Shown: in pieces, positions 1 to 7,894 of the stretch
Layout: the number at the start of each line of letters is the position of its first letter
How positions within the stretch are numbered: the first letter of the stretch is position 1
Assembly (NCBI RefSeq): GCF_000520815.1
Contig: NZ_ASRY01000047.1
Coordinates: 1 to 54,272 of the forward strand
DNA: 54,272 bases
Origin: Paenibacillus maysiensis
Lineage (GTDB): Bacteria > Bacillota > Bacilli > Paenibacillales > Paenibacillaceae
Direction of reading: 5' to 3'
Made by a program: the position numbers and the translations under genes
The notes under the pieces: generated by a model
The model's database searches: none
What the model saw: only the letters and a program-made list of their open reading frames with translations
What the model was told of the DNA's origin: nothing

Positions 1-210
1 GTCCGGCAGCGCCTGCGCTTCCTCCAGCGTCTGCCAGTCATACCCGGCAGACTCGCGCTGGAGCCGATGAAGGGCGATACGCTCCTTCATCTCCACGTCA
101 TAGGCTTGCGCCGTTGCAATGTAGCAGGCGCGCGAGGCGCGCGACATGCACAATCGCTCGGCAAAGCCGCTTTTACCGCTGCGTGCACCGCCGGTCACGA
201 GCGCCTTCAT
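1..210 (-). CDS. cobU: Adenosylcobinamide kinase / guanylyltransferase, N-terminal 70 residues (runs off left edge)
   Basis: Only the first 70 codons are in the window. The protein opens with MKALVTGGARSGKS, the CobU P-loop, followed by a conserved IATAQ...D.EM..RI..H...R stretch that is characteristic of CobU/CobP. The family phosphorylates adenosylcobinamide and then transfers GMP to it in the nucleotide-loop assembly branch of cobalamin synthesis. The ATG overlaps the cobT stop codon by four bases (ATGA at 207-210), so the two genes are translationally coupled. It is the last visible gene of the riboswitch-controlled unit, and cobS may follow outside the window (inference). Confidence 0.93.
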   Translation of the reverse strand, partial: MKALVTGGARSGKSGFAERLCMSRASRACYIATAQAYDVEMKERIALHRLQRESAGYDWQTLEEAQALPD

Positions 211-1277
211 CGCTGCGCGGCTCCCTGACCGTCCGATACGCCTGCATCGGCAAAGGTCGCCATTTCGCGCATAATGTGGCACGCCGCATCAATCAGGTGC
301 AGGCTAAGCGCACCGCCTGTGCCCTCACCGAGCCGCATGTCCAGATGAAGCATCGGCTCCAGCTTGAGCTCGCGAAGCACCGCCGCATGCCCGCGCTCGT
401 CCGAGACGTGCGAAGCGAGCATGTACGCTGCGCTTGCAGGCGCAAGTGTACGCGCAGCGAGCGCAGCTGCGCCGGAGATAAAGCCGTCCAGCACGACCGG
501 ACAGCGATGAGCGGCTGCGCCGAGGATGACGCCTGCCAATGCGGCAATCTCCAGACCGCCGACCTTGGTCAGTACGACAAGGGCGTCGTTTCCGTCAGGC
601 TGGTTCACGTCCAATGCGCGGCAGACGACCGCTATTTTACGGGTCAGCCCCGCCGAATCCACACCCGTGCCCCGGCCGACGACCATTTCTGGCTCCAGCC
701 CGGTAAGAGCACATACGACCGCAGCGCTGGCCGTCGTATTTCCAATGCCCAGCTCTCCGGTTACGAATAATCGTGTGCCGCCTTTGACTGCTTCCGCCAC
801 AGCTTCAGCTCCAGCCAAAATCGCTTGCTCGGCTTCCGTACGCAGCATCGCCGGCCCCTTCGCCATGTTCGCGGTCCCCATACGCACCTTGCGGTTCACC
901 AAATCCGCGTGAGCGACATCTGCATTCACACCCACGTCTACCACCTTGACATCTGCGCCTGCATGACGTGCAAGCACATTAATGGCCGCGCCGCCGGACA
1001 GCATGTTATACAGCATTTGCTGTGTAACCTCTGCCGGGAAGGCGCTGACCCCCTCTTCACACACACCATGATCCGCTGCCATGACCATAACCGTTTTGCG
1101 GTTAAACTCAGGCTTGTCCACCCCCGTAATGCCTGCCAACTGTATAGCCAGACTTTCCAGCTTTCCAAGACTCCCCGGTGGCTTCGTTAATTGGTCCAAA
1201 TGCTCCGAGGCCGCCAAGGCTGCCGCCCCATCCGGCTGTGCAATGCTGGCGATCAACTGCTGTAATTTTTCGTTCAT
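207..1277 (-). CDS. cobT: Nicotinate-nucleotide--dimethylbenzimidazole phosphoribosyltransferase
   Basis: This 356-residue protein is full length for CobT, which makes alpha-ribazole-5'-phosphate from nicotinate mononucleotide and dimethylbenzimidazole. Visible family features are LDQLTKPPGSLGKLE near the N-terminus, MAADHGVCEEGVSAFP, GELGIGNTTASAA and the C-terminal RLGEGTGGAL carrying the catalytic Glu. The ATG at 1277 was chosen over an upstream in-frame ATG at 1322 because a GGGAG ribosome site lies just ahead of it and the first homologous residues (MNEKLQQL) start there. It lies downstream of btuD and is coupled to cobU. Confidence 0.95.
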   Translation of the reverse strand: MNEKLQQLIASIAQPDGAAALAASEHLDQLTKPPGSLGKLESLAIQLAGITGVDKPEFNRKTVMVMAADHGVCEEGVSAFPAEVTQQMLYNMLSGGAAINVLARHAGADVKVVDVGVNADVAHADLVNRKVRMGTANMAKGPAMLRTEAEQAILAGAEAVAEAVKGGTRLFVTGELGIGNTTASAAVVCALTGLEPEMVVGRGTGVDSAGLTRKIAVVCRALDVNQPDGNDALVVLTKVGGLEIAALAGVILGAAAHRCPVVLDGFISGAAALAARTLAPASAAYMLASHVSDERGHAAVLRELKLEPMLHLDMRLGEGTGGALSLHLIDAACHIMREMATFADAGVSDGQGAAQR

Positions 1278-1343
1278 GCCCTCCACTCCCTGCTCCCTGT
1301 ATGTGTTTAGCGACCTCATCATAAATTCTGTTTCTTCAATACT

Positions 1344-2219
1344 TTACTCAAATGACTCCAGTCGTTCGCCCCGACCAGTTGTATCCCGTGCACCTCTCCG
1401 CAGTAAAAGCTGCGGCACACCACTATCCGGATGAGGCAACATTACAGGCTCAACACCATACACATGGCGAATTCGTTCCTCAGTTAACAGCTCTGATGAA
1501 GCTCCTAACCCCTCAACCATCCCGTCCTTGAGTACAAGCAAATCATCACAAAACTGGGCAGTCAAATTGAGATCATGCAGGACAGAGATAATCGTCACGC
1601 CCGTTTCCCGCCGCCATTCCGCCAGCAGCTCCATAAATTCAAGCTGATAGCGCAGATCCAGATAGGTTGTAGGCTCATCCAGCAGCAAAATCTGTGGCTC
1701 CTGCACCATCACCTTTGCCAAAGCCACACGCTGCCGCTGTCCCCCGCTCAAACGGTCTAACGACCTGTCCGCCAAGTTGGTAAGATCCAGCCTCTCCAGC
1801 ACACGATCCGCAATGATTCCCGGGTCAATCCCTTTTTCCTTATCCACCTTTTCTCTACCAAACCAGTCCTGATGGGGAAAGCGTCCCATTTCCACGACTT
1901 CCCTTACTGTGTAACCTACCGGGGGGAGCCCCTCTTGCTGGAGCACAGCTACAAGACGGGAAAGCTCTTTTCTGCCATAGCTGCTGATCTTTTTACCATA
2001 TACAAGAACGTTTCCCGAAGTCGCGTGATCCACACCGGAAAGCAGATGCAGCAACGTCGACTTTCCACTCCCGTTCGGGCCGATGATGCCCCACCAATCT
2101 CCTTCGTCTACGCTCCAGCTTATATTTTTTAACGCATGGAATTCCCCAAAATCACGAGTCAGACTGGCAATCTCCAACGCCCGGACTCGCGGTGCCTGTG
2201 GTCTACTTGGTTCCTTCAC
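1344..2219 (-). CDS. btuD: ABC transporter ATP-binding protein, probable cobalamin/corrinoid importer
   Basis: This 291-residue ATPase has Walker A GPNGSGKST, signature LSGGQRQR, Walker B ILLLDEPT and the H-loop HDLN. It belongs to the FecE/BtuD type of iron-siderophore/B12 importers. The start is a GTG at 2219 that overlaps the permease stop as GTGA, with a GGGGGG ribosome site six bases ahead. The frame stays open further upstream, but that part is the permease gene read in another frame. Cobalamin as substrate is inferred from the riboswitch upstream and from the cobTU genes in the same unit; a siderophore would be the alternative. Confidence 0.9.
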   Translation of the reverse strand: MKEPSRPQAPRVRALEIASLTRDFGEFHALKNISWSVDEGDWWGIIGPNGSGKSTLLHLLSGVDHATSGNVLVYGKKISSYGRKELSRLVAVLQQEGLPPVGYTVREVVEMGRFPHQDWFGREKVDKEKGIDPGIIADRVLERLDLTNLADRSLDRLSGGQRQRVALAKVMVQEPQILLLDEPTTYLDLRYQLEFMELLAEWRRETGVTIISVLHDLNLTAQFCDDLLVLKDGMVEGLGASSELLTEERIRHVYGVEPVMLPHPDSGVPQLLLRRGARDTTGRGERLESFE

Positions 2220-3262
2220 AGCAATCCCCCCCTGCGCAGCTTCTTGTTCCGGTACAGGAGATATGCGAAGAACGGTGCACCGACAAAGGCCGTCATGACA
2301 CCAAGCGGAATTTCGGTCGGAGCCAGTAGCGTACGTGCCGCAGTATCGGCCCAAGCCATGAAAATAGCCCCGCCCAGCCCGGATAACGGAACGATCATCC
2401 GATAGTCGGGACCCGTCACCAAACGGATGATATGCGGTACAACGAGTCCCACAAAGCCAATCACTCCGCATACCGAGACAGCCGCAGCCGTCAGCAGCGT
2501 GGATATGATCAGAACGGATAGCTTCGTCGCATCTACATGAACTCCCATGTGAGCCGCCTGACGTTCACCCAAAGCCAGAATATTCAGCACACGTGCCCGG
2601 TTCCATAGAAACACCAGTCCTATGACCACATAAGGTAAAAGGATTCCTGTATATGACCAACCGCGCAGACTAAGACTTCCCATCGTCCAGTACAATATTT
2701 CATTGACCGTCTCCTTCGACATGGCTGTCAGAAAGGAAACAACCGCTCCCAGAAAGGATTGCATCACCACACCCGACAAAATGAGACTTTGTGTTGGAAT
2801 TTTTCCGCCTTCCCGTGCCAACGTCAGCACCATCCACAGCGTCAGCATTCCGGTCGTAAACGCCACTAGCGGCAGCGTCCATATGCCAACAAATGAAAAT
2901 TGAAGCCCCCAATAAATCAGCACCGCCGCTCCTACCGAAGCACCAGAGGATACCCCCAGTGTATACGGATCAGCCAAAGGATTGCGCAGCACACCCTGAA
3001 ATCCGGCTCCCGCCAGCGCCAGCGCTGCGCCTACCAGCATTCCCAGTAACACTCGTGGCAGTCTGACCTTCAAAATAATCTGCTCTGAGGATGTATTCCA
3101 ATCCGGTGTAAACGTATCACCTAACCACGGTAGGTGGTTAACCAGAATACCCGTGATCTGGCTGACCGGAAGCTTGGCCGAGCCGATGCCAAGACAAAGT
3201 AGCAGCGTCAGCAGCAGCAGGACAAGACCTGTCCCTCCAAAGCCGATCAGTTTACGGTTCAT
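2216..3262 (-). CDS. btuC: FecCD-family ABC permease, probable cobalamin importer
   Basis: This 348-residue, strongly hydrophobic protein has about ten membrane segments and the FecCD/BtuC hallmarks: RLPRVLLGMLVGAALALAGAGFQGVLRNPLADPYTLGVSSGAS, then GVIGFVGLVVPHIIRLVTGPDYR near the C-terminus, which forms the ATPase-contact region (motifs given in part). Its start codon overlaps the btuF stop (ATGA at 3259-3262) and its stop overlaps the btuD start (GTGA), so btuF-btuC-btuD are tightly coupled. It forms the membrane channel of a binding-protein-dependent importer. Confidence 0.9.
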   Translation of the reverse strand: MNRKLIGFGGTGLVLLLLTLLLCLGIGSAKLPVSQITGILVNHLPWLGDTFTPDWNTSSEQIILKVRLPRVLLGMLVGAALALAGAGFQGVLRNPLADPYTLGVSSGASVGAAVLIYWGLQFSFVGIWTLPLVAFTTGMLTLWMVLTLAREGGKIPTQSLILSGVVMQSFLGAVVSFLTAMSKETVNEILYWTMGSLSLRGWSYTGILLPYVVIGLVFLWNRARVLNILALGERQAAHMGVHVDATKLSVLIISTLLTAAAVSVCGVIGFVGLVVPHIIRLVTGPDYRMIVPLSGLGGAIFMAWADTAARTLLAPTEIPLGVMTAFVGAPFFAYLLYRNKKLRRGGLL

Positions 3263-4266
3263 TTGAAAATTTCAGGATACACGCCCTTGGCCACTTCCTT
3301 GAGACCTTCCGTTACGCGCGGACCCGGACGACTGATCAAATTATCATCCACGGCAAATACCCGGTTGTGACGAACAGCCGATATTTGATCCCATCCACTG
3401 CGAGCTTTAATGATATCGCCGAGCGTCTGGCCTGTTTTGTCGTCCTTGACACTTTTGCTGTACAAAATCACGTCAGGGTTCGCTGCAATAATATTTTCCT
3501 CACTGATTTGGTACCACCCCTTCTGCGTGGCACCTACATTTTCTCCGCCCGCCAACGTAATCAGTTCGTCCATAAATTCGCCTTTACCAACCGTCCAGCC
3601 TGGTGAAAACTCGACGTATACCCGCAGCTTCTGCCCTTTACCGATATTTTTAACTCCTTCTTTCACTTCCGCTACATCTGCTCTCATCTTGTCGGTCACC
3701 GCTCTCGCTTCTTTCTGATGATCGGTGATTTTACCATACAATTCGATGTTAGCCATGACATCTTCAACTGTCTTCGGTTCCGTTTTAAAAATCATAATTC
3801 CCATGTCACGCAGCTTGGTCGTAGCCTGTTCACTAAGTGAAATTCCCGCAAAAACGACTTCCGGGTTTGCAGCAATGATCGCCTCTTCGTTCGGTTTCAT
3901 AATACCGCCTACTTTAGGCTTTTTCGTAGCTGCTTCCGGGTAATCAGAGTAGTCGGAGACGCCTACAATTTCCTTATCCAGCCCGATGGCGAACAGCGCC
4001 TCGGTTTCTGCCGGGGAGACGGAAACGATTTTATCCGGCGCTTTTTTGAATGTAAATTCCTGTCCTGTTGCATCCTTAATCGTGAGTGGGTAGACCGTTT
4101 TGCCCGGAGGCTCTTGTGCGGTAACTGTCTGTCCCGGCTGCTGTGAAGAAGCCTGACCCTCTTTATTTTCAGCATTCTTTCCATTAGCACCACATGCACT
4201 CAGCACAACCGCCAAGATCAGAGCCAATAGACCTGTTGTCCAAACCTTTATTTTTTTCCCTGCCAT
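3259..4266 (-). CDS. btuF: Cobalamin-type substrate-binding lipoprotein
   Basis: This 335-residue protein starts with a lipoprotein signal peptide (KK, hydrophobic run, LSACG lipobox at about residue 25) and a short linker. The periplasmic-binding fold of the BtuF/FhuD class then begins at DATGQEFTFKKAPDKIVSVSPAETEALFAIG. The ATG at 4266 is preferred over a GTG three codons upstream because GAAGGGG sits eight bases before it. It is the first gene after the cobalamin riboswitch, which supports corrinoid binding rather than siderophore binding. It would be anchored to the outer face of the membrane and deliver ligand to BtuC. Confidence 0.9.
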   Translation of the reverse strand: MAGKKIKVWTTGLLALILAVVLSACGANGKNAENKEGQASSQQPGQTVTAQEPPGKTVYPLTIKDATGQEFTFKKAPDKIVSVSPAETEALFAIGLDKEIVGVSDYSDYPEAATKKPKVGGIMKPNEEAIIAANPEVVFAGISLSEQATTKLRDMGIMIFKTEPKTVEDVMANIELYGKITDHQKEARAVTDKMRADVAEVKEGVKNIGKGQKLRVYVEFSPGWTVGKGEFMDELITLAGGENVGATQKGWYQISEENIIAANPDVILYSKSVKDDKTGQTLGDIIKARSGWDQISAVRHNRVFAVDDNLISRPGPRVTEGLKEVAKGVYPEIFK

Positions 4267-4350
4267 GATTTGCACCCCTTCATAAAAAAATCGTTAAGAG
4301 CGTTACTTGAATCATCCGATATCTTCTAAATCCAGCCTTCTTTTCCTATC

Positions 4351-4386
4351 AAAAAACCCCCGCATCCTCATCTCAGGACACAGGGG
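4351..4386 (-). terminator. Intrinsic terminator of the riboswitch expression platform
   Basis: Reading the minus strand, CCCC-TGTG-TCCT pairs with AGGA-TGCG-GGGG around a short loop and is followed directly by TTTTTT. It lies between the cobalamin aptamer and the btuF ribosome site. The expected mechanism is premature termination when cobalamin is bound (family knowledge; pairing seen by eye). Confidence 0.85.
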
Positions 4387-4389
4387 TCA

Positions 4390-4720
4390 CGTTAGCGCAG
4401 ATCGTGCGCAGGCGGCAGCTTCTTTCCGCATGGACAGTCACTGCGAACACGTCATCCTTTCCTCGAAGGATTATGGTGACAGGCGGACGGGCAGGTATCC
4501 TGACTTACAGAAACATGCGACAGCCTGCTACTCTTCATATGCTTTGTGGCACATAAAGCATAGCGGGCTGGCATTTTTCCATTTACAGTGGCGGGACCGC
4601 GCCGGACTCACACCGACTTCCCTTTTAACAGCGCAGGAAAGGCAAACCATAGTTTCATCACACTGCGCCGACCTCGTCTGCTGGATATTTGATGTAGTGG
4701 TAATCAAGCCGTTCTTTTAC
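4390..4720 (-). ncRNA. Cobalamin riboswitch (aptamer and leader)
   Basis: On the minus strand the leader contains the conserved cobalamin-aptamer core: a GGGAAGTCGGTG segment, GAGTCCGGCGCGGTCCCGC and CCACTGT (around 4585-4625). The B12 box AGTCAGGATACCTGCC follows at 4490-4505. Spacing and order match the class. A terminator follows at 4351-4386, giving transcriptional OFF control of btuFCD-cobTU. The boundaries are approximate: the 5' end is set by the promoter at 4727-4755. Confidence 0.95.
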
Positions 4721-4726
4721 TTGATG

Positions 4727-4755
4727 ATTATAGGTTAAAAAGAGACGGCTTACAA
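4727..4755 (-). promoter_or_regulatory. Promoter of the riboswitch transcript
   Basis: TTGTAA (4750-4755), a 17-base spacer and a perfect TATAAT (4727-4732) on the minus strand. The -35 and spacer lie inside the terminator hairpin of the preceding cobC gene. Confidence 0.75.
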
Positions 4756-4770
4756 CCCAAACAGCCTCTT
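4738..4770 (-). terminator. Terminator after the cobC phosphatase gene
   Basis: On the minus strand AAAGAGGCTGT pairs imperfectly with AGCCGTCTCTTT and is followed by a T run (CTCTTTTTAA). It lies 20 bases after the cobC stop and separates the cobD-cbiB-cobC unit from the riboswitch unit. Confidence 0.7.
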
Positions 4771-4788
4771 TATCCGTTGATGTCTAAC

Positions 4789-5670
4789 CTAATGAAGAAG
4801 CATTTTCGCAATGTAATTGTGCGGTCCTGCCAACCTCAATTGAATCCTAATTGCCGCTCCCGGCTTCGGATTCAGGCTCCAAAAATCATGGCCCGGTATC
4901 AGCATGCAAGCCAACTGACGAATTACGCCACCATGCGTAACGATCAAAATAGAGGGCGGCGCAGCAGTCAAACCCATTGGCTGAACTTCCATAGCAACAC
5001 GCCACTTATACAGAGAGTCAAGAAATTTGCGCAGACGATTCACAAAATCTGCCCAAGACTCTCCTCCAGGAGGGGTGATCCGTTGCGGCTCATCAATCCA
5101 AGCGCGATACAACTCCACATCCTTAAGCATGTCATACGTTTTTCCATCCCACTCGCCAAAATGAAGCTCTCGCAGACGTGGTTCCATGATGGTAGACCCA
5201 ACAGACATATTAGATAGGAAACGCTCAGACTCCCATTTCGATGTTAGCTCCAACCGTGATTCCGGTTTCGATTCGAAGTGGGTTCCCACTTCAAGCTCTG
5301 GTTTCAGTTCCGATTCCGGCAAAATGATCTGCAAGGTCTGACGACAACGTATCAAGTCACTGCAATAGATTCGGGCAAAGGAATGCCTCTGTAATTTTTC
5401 CCGCAAAGGCTCTAATTCTTGCTCTGCTCCCGGTAGCAATCCCAGATCGGAGTGCCCCAGGTATCGACGTTCCCTGTTCCATAAGGTTGTGCCGTGCCGT
5501 ACCAGCACAAGCTCCAAGTCCCGATGCAGAACTTCTTTAGCATAATACGGCACCTTATCCTCCTGTGAGTTCGGACTTTGTGCGTATTCTACTGTCCTTT
5601 TTGCTGCTATATCTTGTTTCAAGATAATGTCACTTCCTGCTCGATCATTATTCAGTGTTTCACGCTTCAC
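4789..5670 (-). CDS. cobC: Histidine phosphatase, probable alpha-ribazole-5'-phosphate phosphatase
   Basis: This 293-residue protein belongs to the phosphoglycerate-mutase-like branch. It has the catalytic LVRHGTTLWN near residue 57, a Glu in RELHFGEWDGKTYD, and the second catalytic His in VTHGGVIRQLACM. The position after cbiB points to alpha-ribazole phosphate dephosphorylation, the last step before or after CobS. The start is a GTG at 5670 overlapping the cbiB stop (GTGA) with GGTGG ahead. Two oddities: about 50 extra residues precede the RHG motif, and a Glu/Ser/Leu-rich insertion of about 35 residues (coded around 5215-5325) sits between the two halves of the fold. Both make it longer than the usual roughly 200 residues. 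Confidence 0.85.
   Translation of the reverse strand: MKRETLNNDRAGSDIILKQDIAAKRTVEYAQSPNSQEDKVPYYAKEVLHRDLELVLVRHGTTLWNRERRYLGHSDLGLLPGAEQELEPLREKLQRHSFARIYCSDLIRCRQTLQIILPESELKPELEVGTHFESKPESRLELTSKWESERFLSNMSVGSTIMEPRLRELHFGEWDGKTYDMLKDVELYRAWIDEPQRITPPGGESWADFVNRLRKFLDSLYKWRVAMEVQPMGLTAAPPSILIVTHGGVIRQLACMLIPGHDFWSLNPKPGAAIRIQLRLAGPHNYIAKMLLH
5275..5292. repeat. Inverted repeat inside the cobC insertion
   Basis: GAAGTGGG (5275-5282) and CCCACTTC (5285-5292) are perfect arms around a two-base loop. They are flanked by imperfect direct copies of GGTTTC-ATTC-type sequence. They lie within the segment that codes the low-complexity insertion of the phosphatase. Confidence 0.6.
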
Positions 5671-6638
5671 TGTATCCACCCCAGCGCATAGCATCCGGCG
5701 GACACGAACAGACACAATCCCGCAAACATACTGGACACGGCAAACATCAGCCGGATCGTATGCCGGATATCATCCGGCTCCATCGGTCGCACCAGCTCTC
5801 CCATATATGCGCGAAAGGAGCGCACGCCATGATATACATTATAGCCTCCGAGGCGAATCCCCAATGCACCCGCAACTGCTGATTCTGGAAAGCCGCTGTT
5901 CGGACTGGGATGCAGCCGAGCATCTCGCCTTACCGTACGCCAGCTACGTCCAGCATCATGCCGATAAACCCACGCCGCTACTACCAGCATCCACGCTGTC
6001 AGGCGTGCTGGAATGTAATTAGCGACATCATCCAGACGTGCCGAGGCCCAGCCCAAATGCAGATACTTTTCATTTTTGTAGCCAACCATGGAATCGAGGG
6101 TATTCACGGCACGATAAGCCAGAGCTAATGGTGCTCCCCCGATCAGGGCATAAAAAAGCGGGGAAATAATCGCGTCCACGATGTTTTCAGCGACCGTTTC
6201 AACCGTACCACGCACAATCTCAGGCTCATCAAGCTGCTGCGTATCCCGCCCGACGATCATCCCCAGCTCCCGGCGTGCCGCAGGCAGATCACCCGCCTTT
6301 AATTCGCGATACACTGCCATTCCGGCGTCCTTTAGTCCTTTGGAAGCAATTGTGGTTGCGATCAGCACAATTTCCGCTCCGACAGACAGCCACGGATGAA
6401 TCCAGGCAAGCAAGCGCAGTAACGTCCAGCCAAGCGCAAAGGAGCCGCCCACCACAATCAGTGGCAGCAGCAAACCAGCGCGTTTCAAACCACGGTCACT
6501 GTGAACCCGGCGGCGAACCGCCTTTTCCAAGGCAGAAATGGCATGTCCCATGCCGATGACCGGATGTGGCAACCACCTCGGATCGCCGATCAGCCTGTCC
6601 AGAAGATATGCAGCCATCATGATCAAGCTAACTGTCAC
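5667..6638 (-). CDS. cbiB: Adenosylcobinamide-phosphate synthase
   Basis: This 323-residue membrane protein has the CbiB opening MMAAYLLDRLIGDPRWLPHPVIGMG and, later, RDTQQLDEPEIVRGTVETVAENIVDA and SMVGYKNEKY (family motifs, given in part). It attaches aminopropanol phosphate to adenosylcobyric acid. The GTG at 6638 is taken as start: GGAGGAGG lies nine bases ahead and the reading frame upstream of it belongs to the overlapping cobD gene. It overlaps cobD by 11 bases and cobC by 4. Confidence 0.93.
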   Translation of the reverse strand: MTVSLIMMAAYLLDRLIGDPRWLPHPVIGMGHAISALEKAVRRRVHSDRGLKRAGLLLPLIVVGGSFALGWTLLRLLAWIHPWLSVGAEIVLIATTIASKGLKDAGMAVYRELKAGDLPAARRELGMIVGRDTQQLDEPEIVRGTVETVAENIVDAIISPLFYALIGGAPLALAYRAVNTLDSMVGYKNEKYLHLGWASARLDDVANYIPARLTAWMLVVAAWVYRHDAGRSWRTVRRDARLHPSPNSGFPESAVAGALGIRLGGYNVYHGVRSFRAYMGELVRPMEPDDIRHTIRLMFAVSSMFAGLCLFVSAGCYALGWIQ

Positions 6639-7731
6639 GCCGCCGTTCCTCCTCCAGCACTTCACCCAATACAGACAGCAGCCTATCGTTGGCTTCTGCA
6701 TCCTTGACCGCAATCCGAAAATGGCTCGTTGTCAGCCCCGGATACATAGCACAGCTACGTATAAGAATTCCGCGTTGTCCAAGCGCCTGCTGAATAGCTG
6801 ATGCGCTCCACGTCCCCGGCGCCCGTGCCAGCACGTAATTCGCTTCACCGGGGATGACACCGCAACCCCATTCCGCCAAAGCGGTCAGCAGACGGCTACG
6901 CTCCGTAGCAATCAGCTTCTGCGTGCGGTGCTCGTACGCTTCATCGCTCCGCAAACACGCCTCTCCGGCCAGCAACGCCAGTCCGTTCACGCTCCAGGTC
7001 ACCTGCTTGGCCGTCATTCGCCGGATATAGTCCGGATGAGCAATCGCATAGCCCAAGCGCAAGCCCGGAATGGCATAAAATTTCGTCATCGACCGGATCA
7101 AAATCACATGGGGATACCGATCCAGCACAGGCAATAGTGAAATTTGCCGTTCCTGCGGGATAAAATCAATAAACGCTTCATCCACCACTAGCACGGTGCC
7201 CATTTTCCCTGCCGCCTCTGCCAGCTCGCGCAGCTCCTGATCGCCGTATTGTACACCGTTCGGATTATTCGGCTGACCGAGAAACAGAACATCCACCTGC
7301 TCCATGAGCTGGAGTATGTCTTCCACATCCGCCTTCCATTGAAGCGAGGCCTTGCCGTACACCCTGCTTACCTCAGCTCCAAATTTGCCCGCCAGCTCGG
7401 CATATTCCGAAAAGCACGGCTCCACCGTGCCCACACGCTTGGGAGCCAGTCCCAGTAACAGCAACGCCATGCTCTCAGCCGCGCCGTTTCCGATACTCAG
7501 CGACTCTGGTGGAACATGCAGTCGCCGCGCCAGCATATTTTTAAAATTCCGGTGTCCGGGGTCTGGATAGCGAACCACAGTGTCCAACGCGCTTTGCAGC
7601 ACCTCAAGCACCTCCGGTGGCGGACCCAGCGGATTAATGTTCGCGCTAAAATCCACAAAATCCGCAGCCGTCCCGCCGAATGTCGCAGCAGCCGTCTCCC
7701 TGTCCCCGCCGTGACCGTAAACCTCTATCAT
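6628..7731 (-). CDS. cobD: L-threonine-O-3-phosphate decarboxylase (PLP-dependent)
   Basis: This 367-residue class I/II aminotransferase-fold protein starts MIEVYGHGG and continues with FVDFSANINPLGPP, the typical CobD/HisC-like N-terminus. The PLP lysine lies in RSMTKFYAIPGLRLGY. It makes aminopropanol phosphate, the substrate of the next gene, CbiB, which supports CobD over histidinol-phosphate aminotransferase. It is the first gene of the cobD-cbiB-cobC unit. Confidence 0.92.
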   Translation of the reverse strand: MIEVYGHGGDRETAAATFGGTAADFVDFSANINPLGPPPEVLEVLQSALDTVVRYPDPGHRNFKNMLARRLHVPPESLSIGNGAAESMALLLLGLAPKRVGTVEPCFSEYAELAGKFGAEVSRVYGKASLQWKADVEDILQLMEQVDVLFLGQPNNPNGVQYGDQELRELAEAAGKMGTVLVVDEAFIDFIPQERQISLLPVLDRYPHVILIRSMTKFYAIPGLRLGYAIAHPDYIRRMTAKQVTWSVNGLALLAGEACLRSDEAYEHRTQKLIATERSRLLTALAEWGCGVIPGEANYVLARAPGTWSASAIQQALGQRGILIRSCAMYPGLTTSHFRIAVKDAEANDRLLSVLGEVLEEERRRDS

Positions 7732-7772
7732 TGCCTATCATCCTTTCCGGCCGTTCCGAATCATTTAGCTCC

Positions 7773-7802
7773 ATTATGGGGCTGCTTTTCGCGTCCCGTC
7801 AA
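7773..7802 (-). promoter_or_regulatory. Promoter of cobD-cbiB-cobC
   Basis: TTGACG (7797-7802), an 18-base spacer and CATAAT (7773-7778) on the minus strand, about 40 bases ahead of the cobD start. No riboswitch is seen in this short leader, so this unit appears not to be under direct cobalamin control. Confidence 0.6.
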
Positions 7803-7814
7803 TGCAATGAGCTT

Positions 7815-7843
7815 TTGTGTACATCGCTCACTTGGGTTACAAT
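7815..7843 (+). promoter_or_regulatory. Promoter of the lipoate ligase gene
   Basis: TTGTGT (7815-7820), a 17-base spacer and TACAAT (7838-7843). It is divergent from the cobD promoter. Confidence 0.65.
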
Positions 7844-7894
7844 AGAAGGAGGTACACATAAAACTACACAGTTTATATATACGGAGGAATGGAC

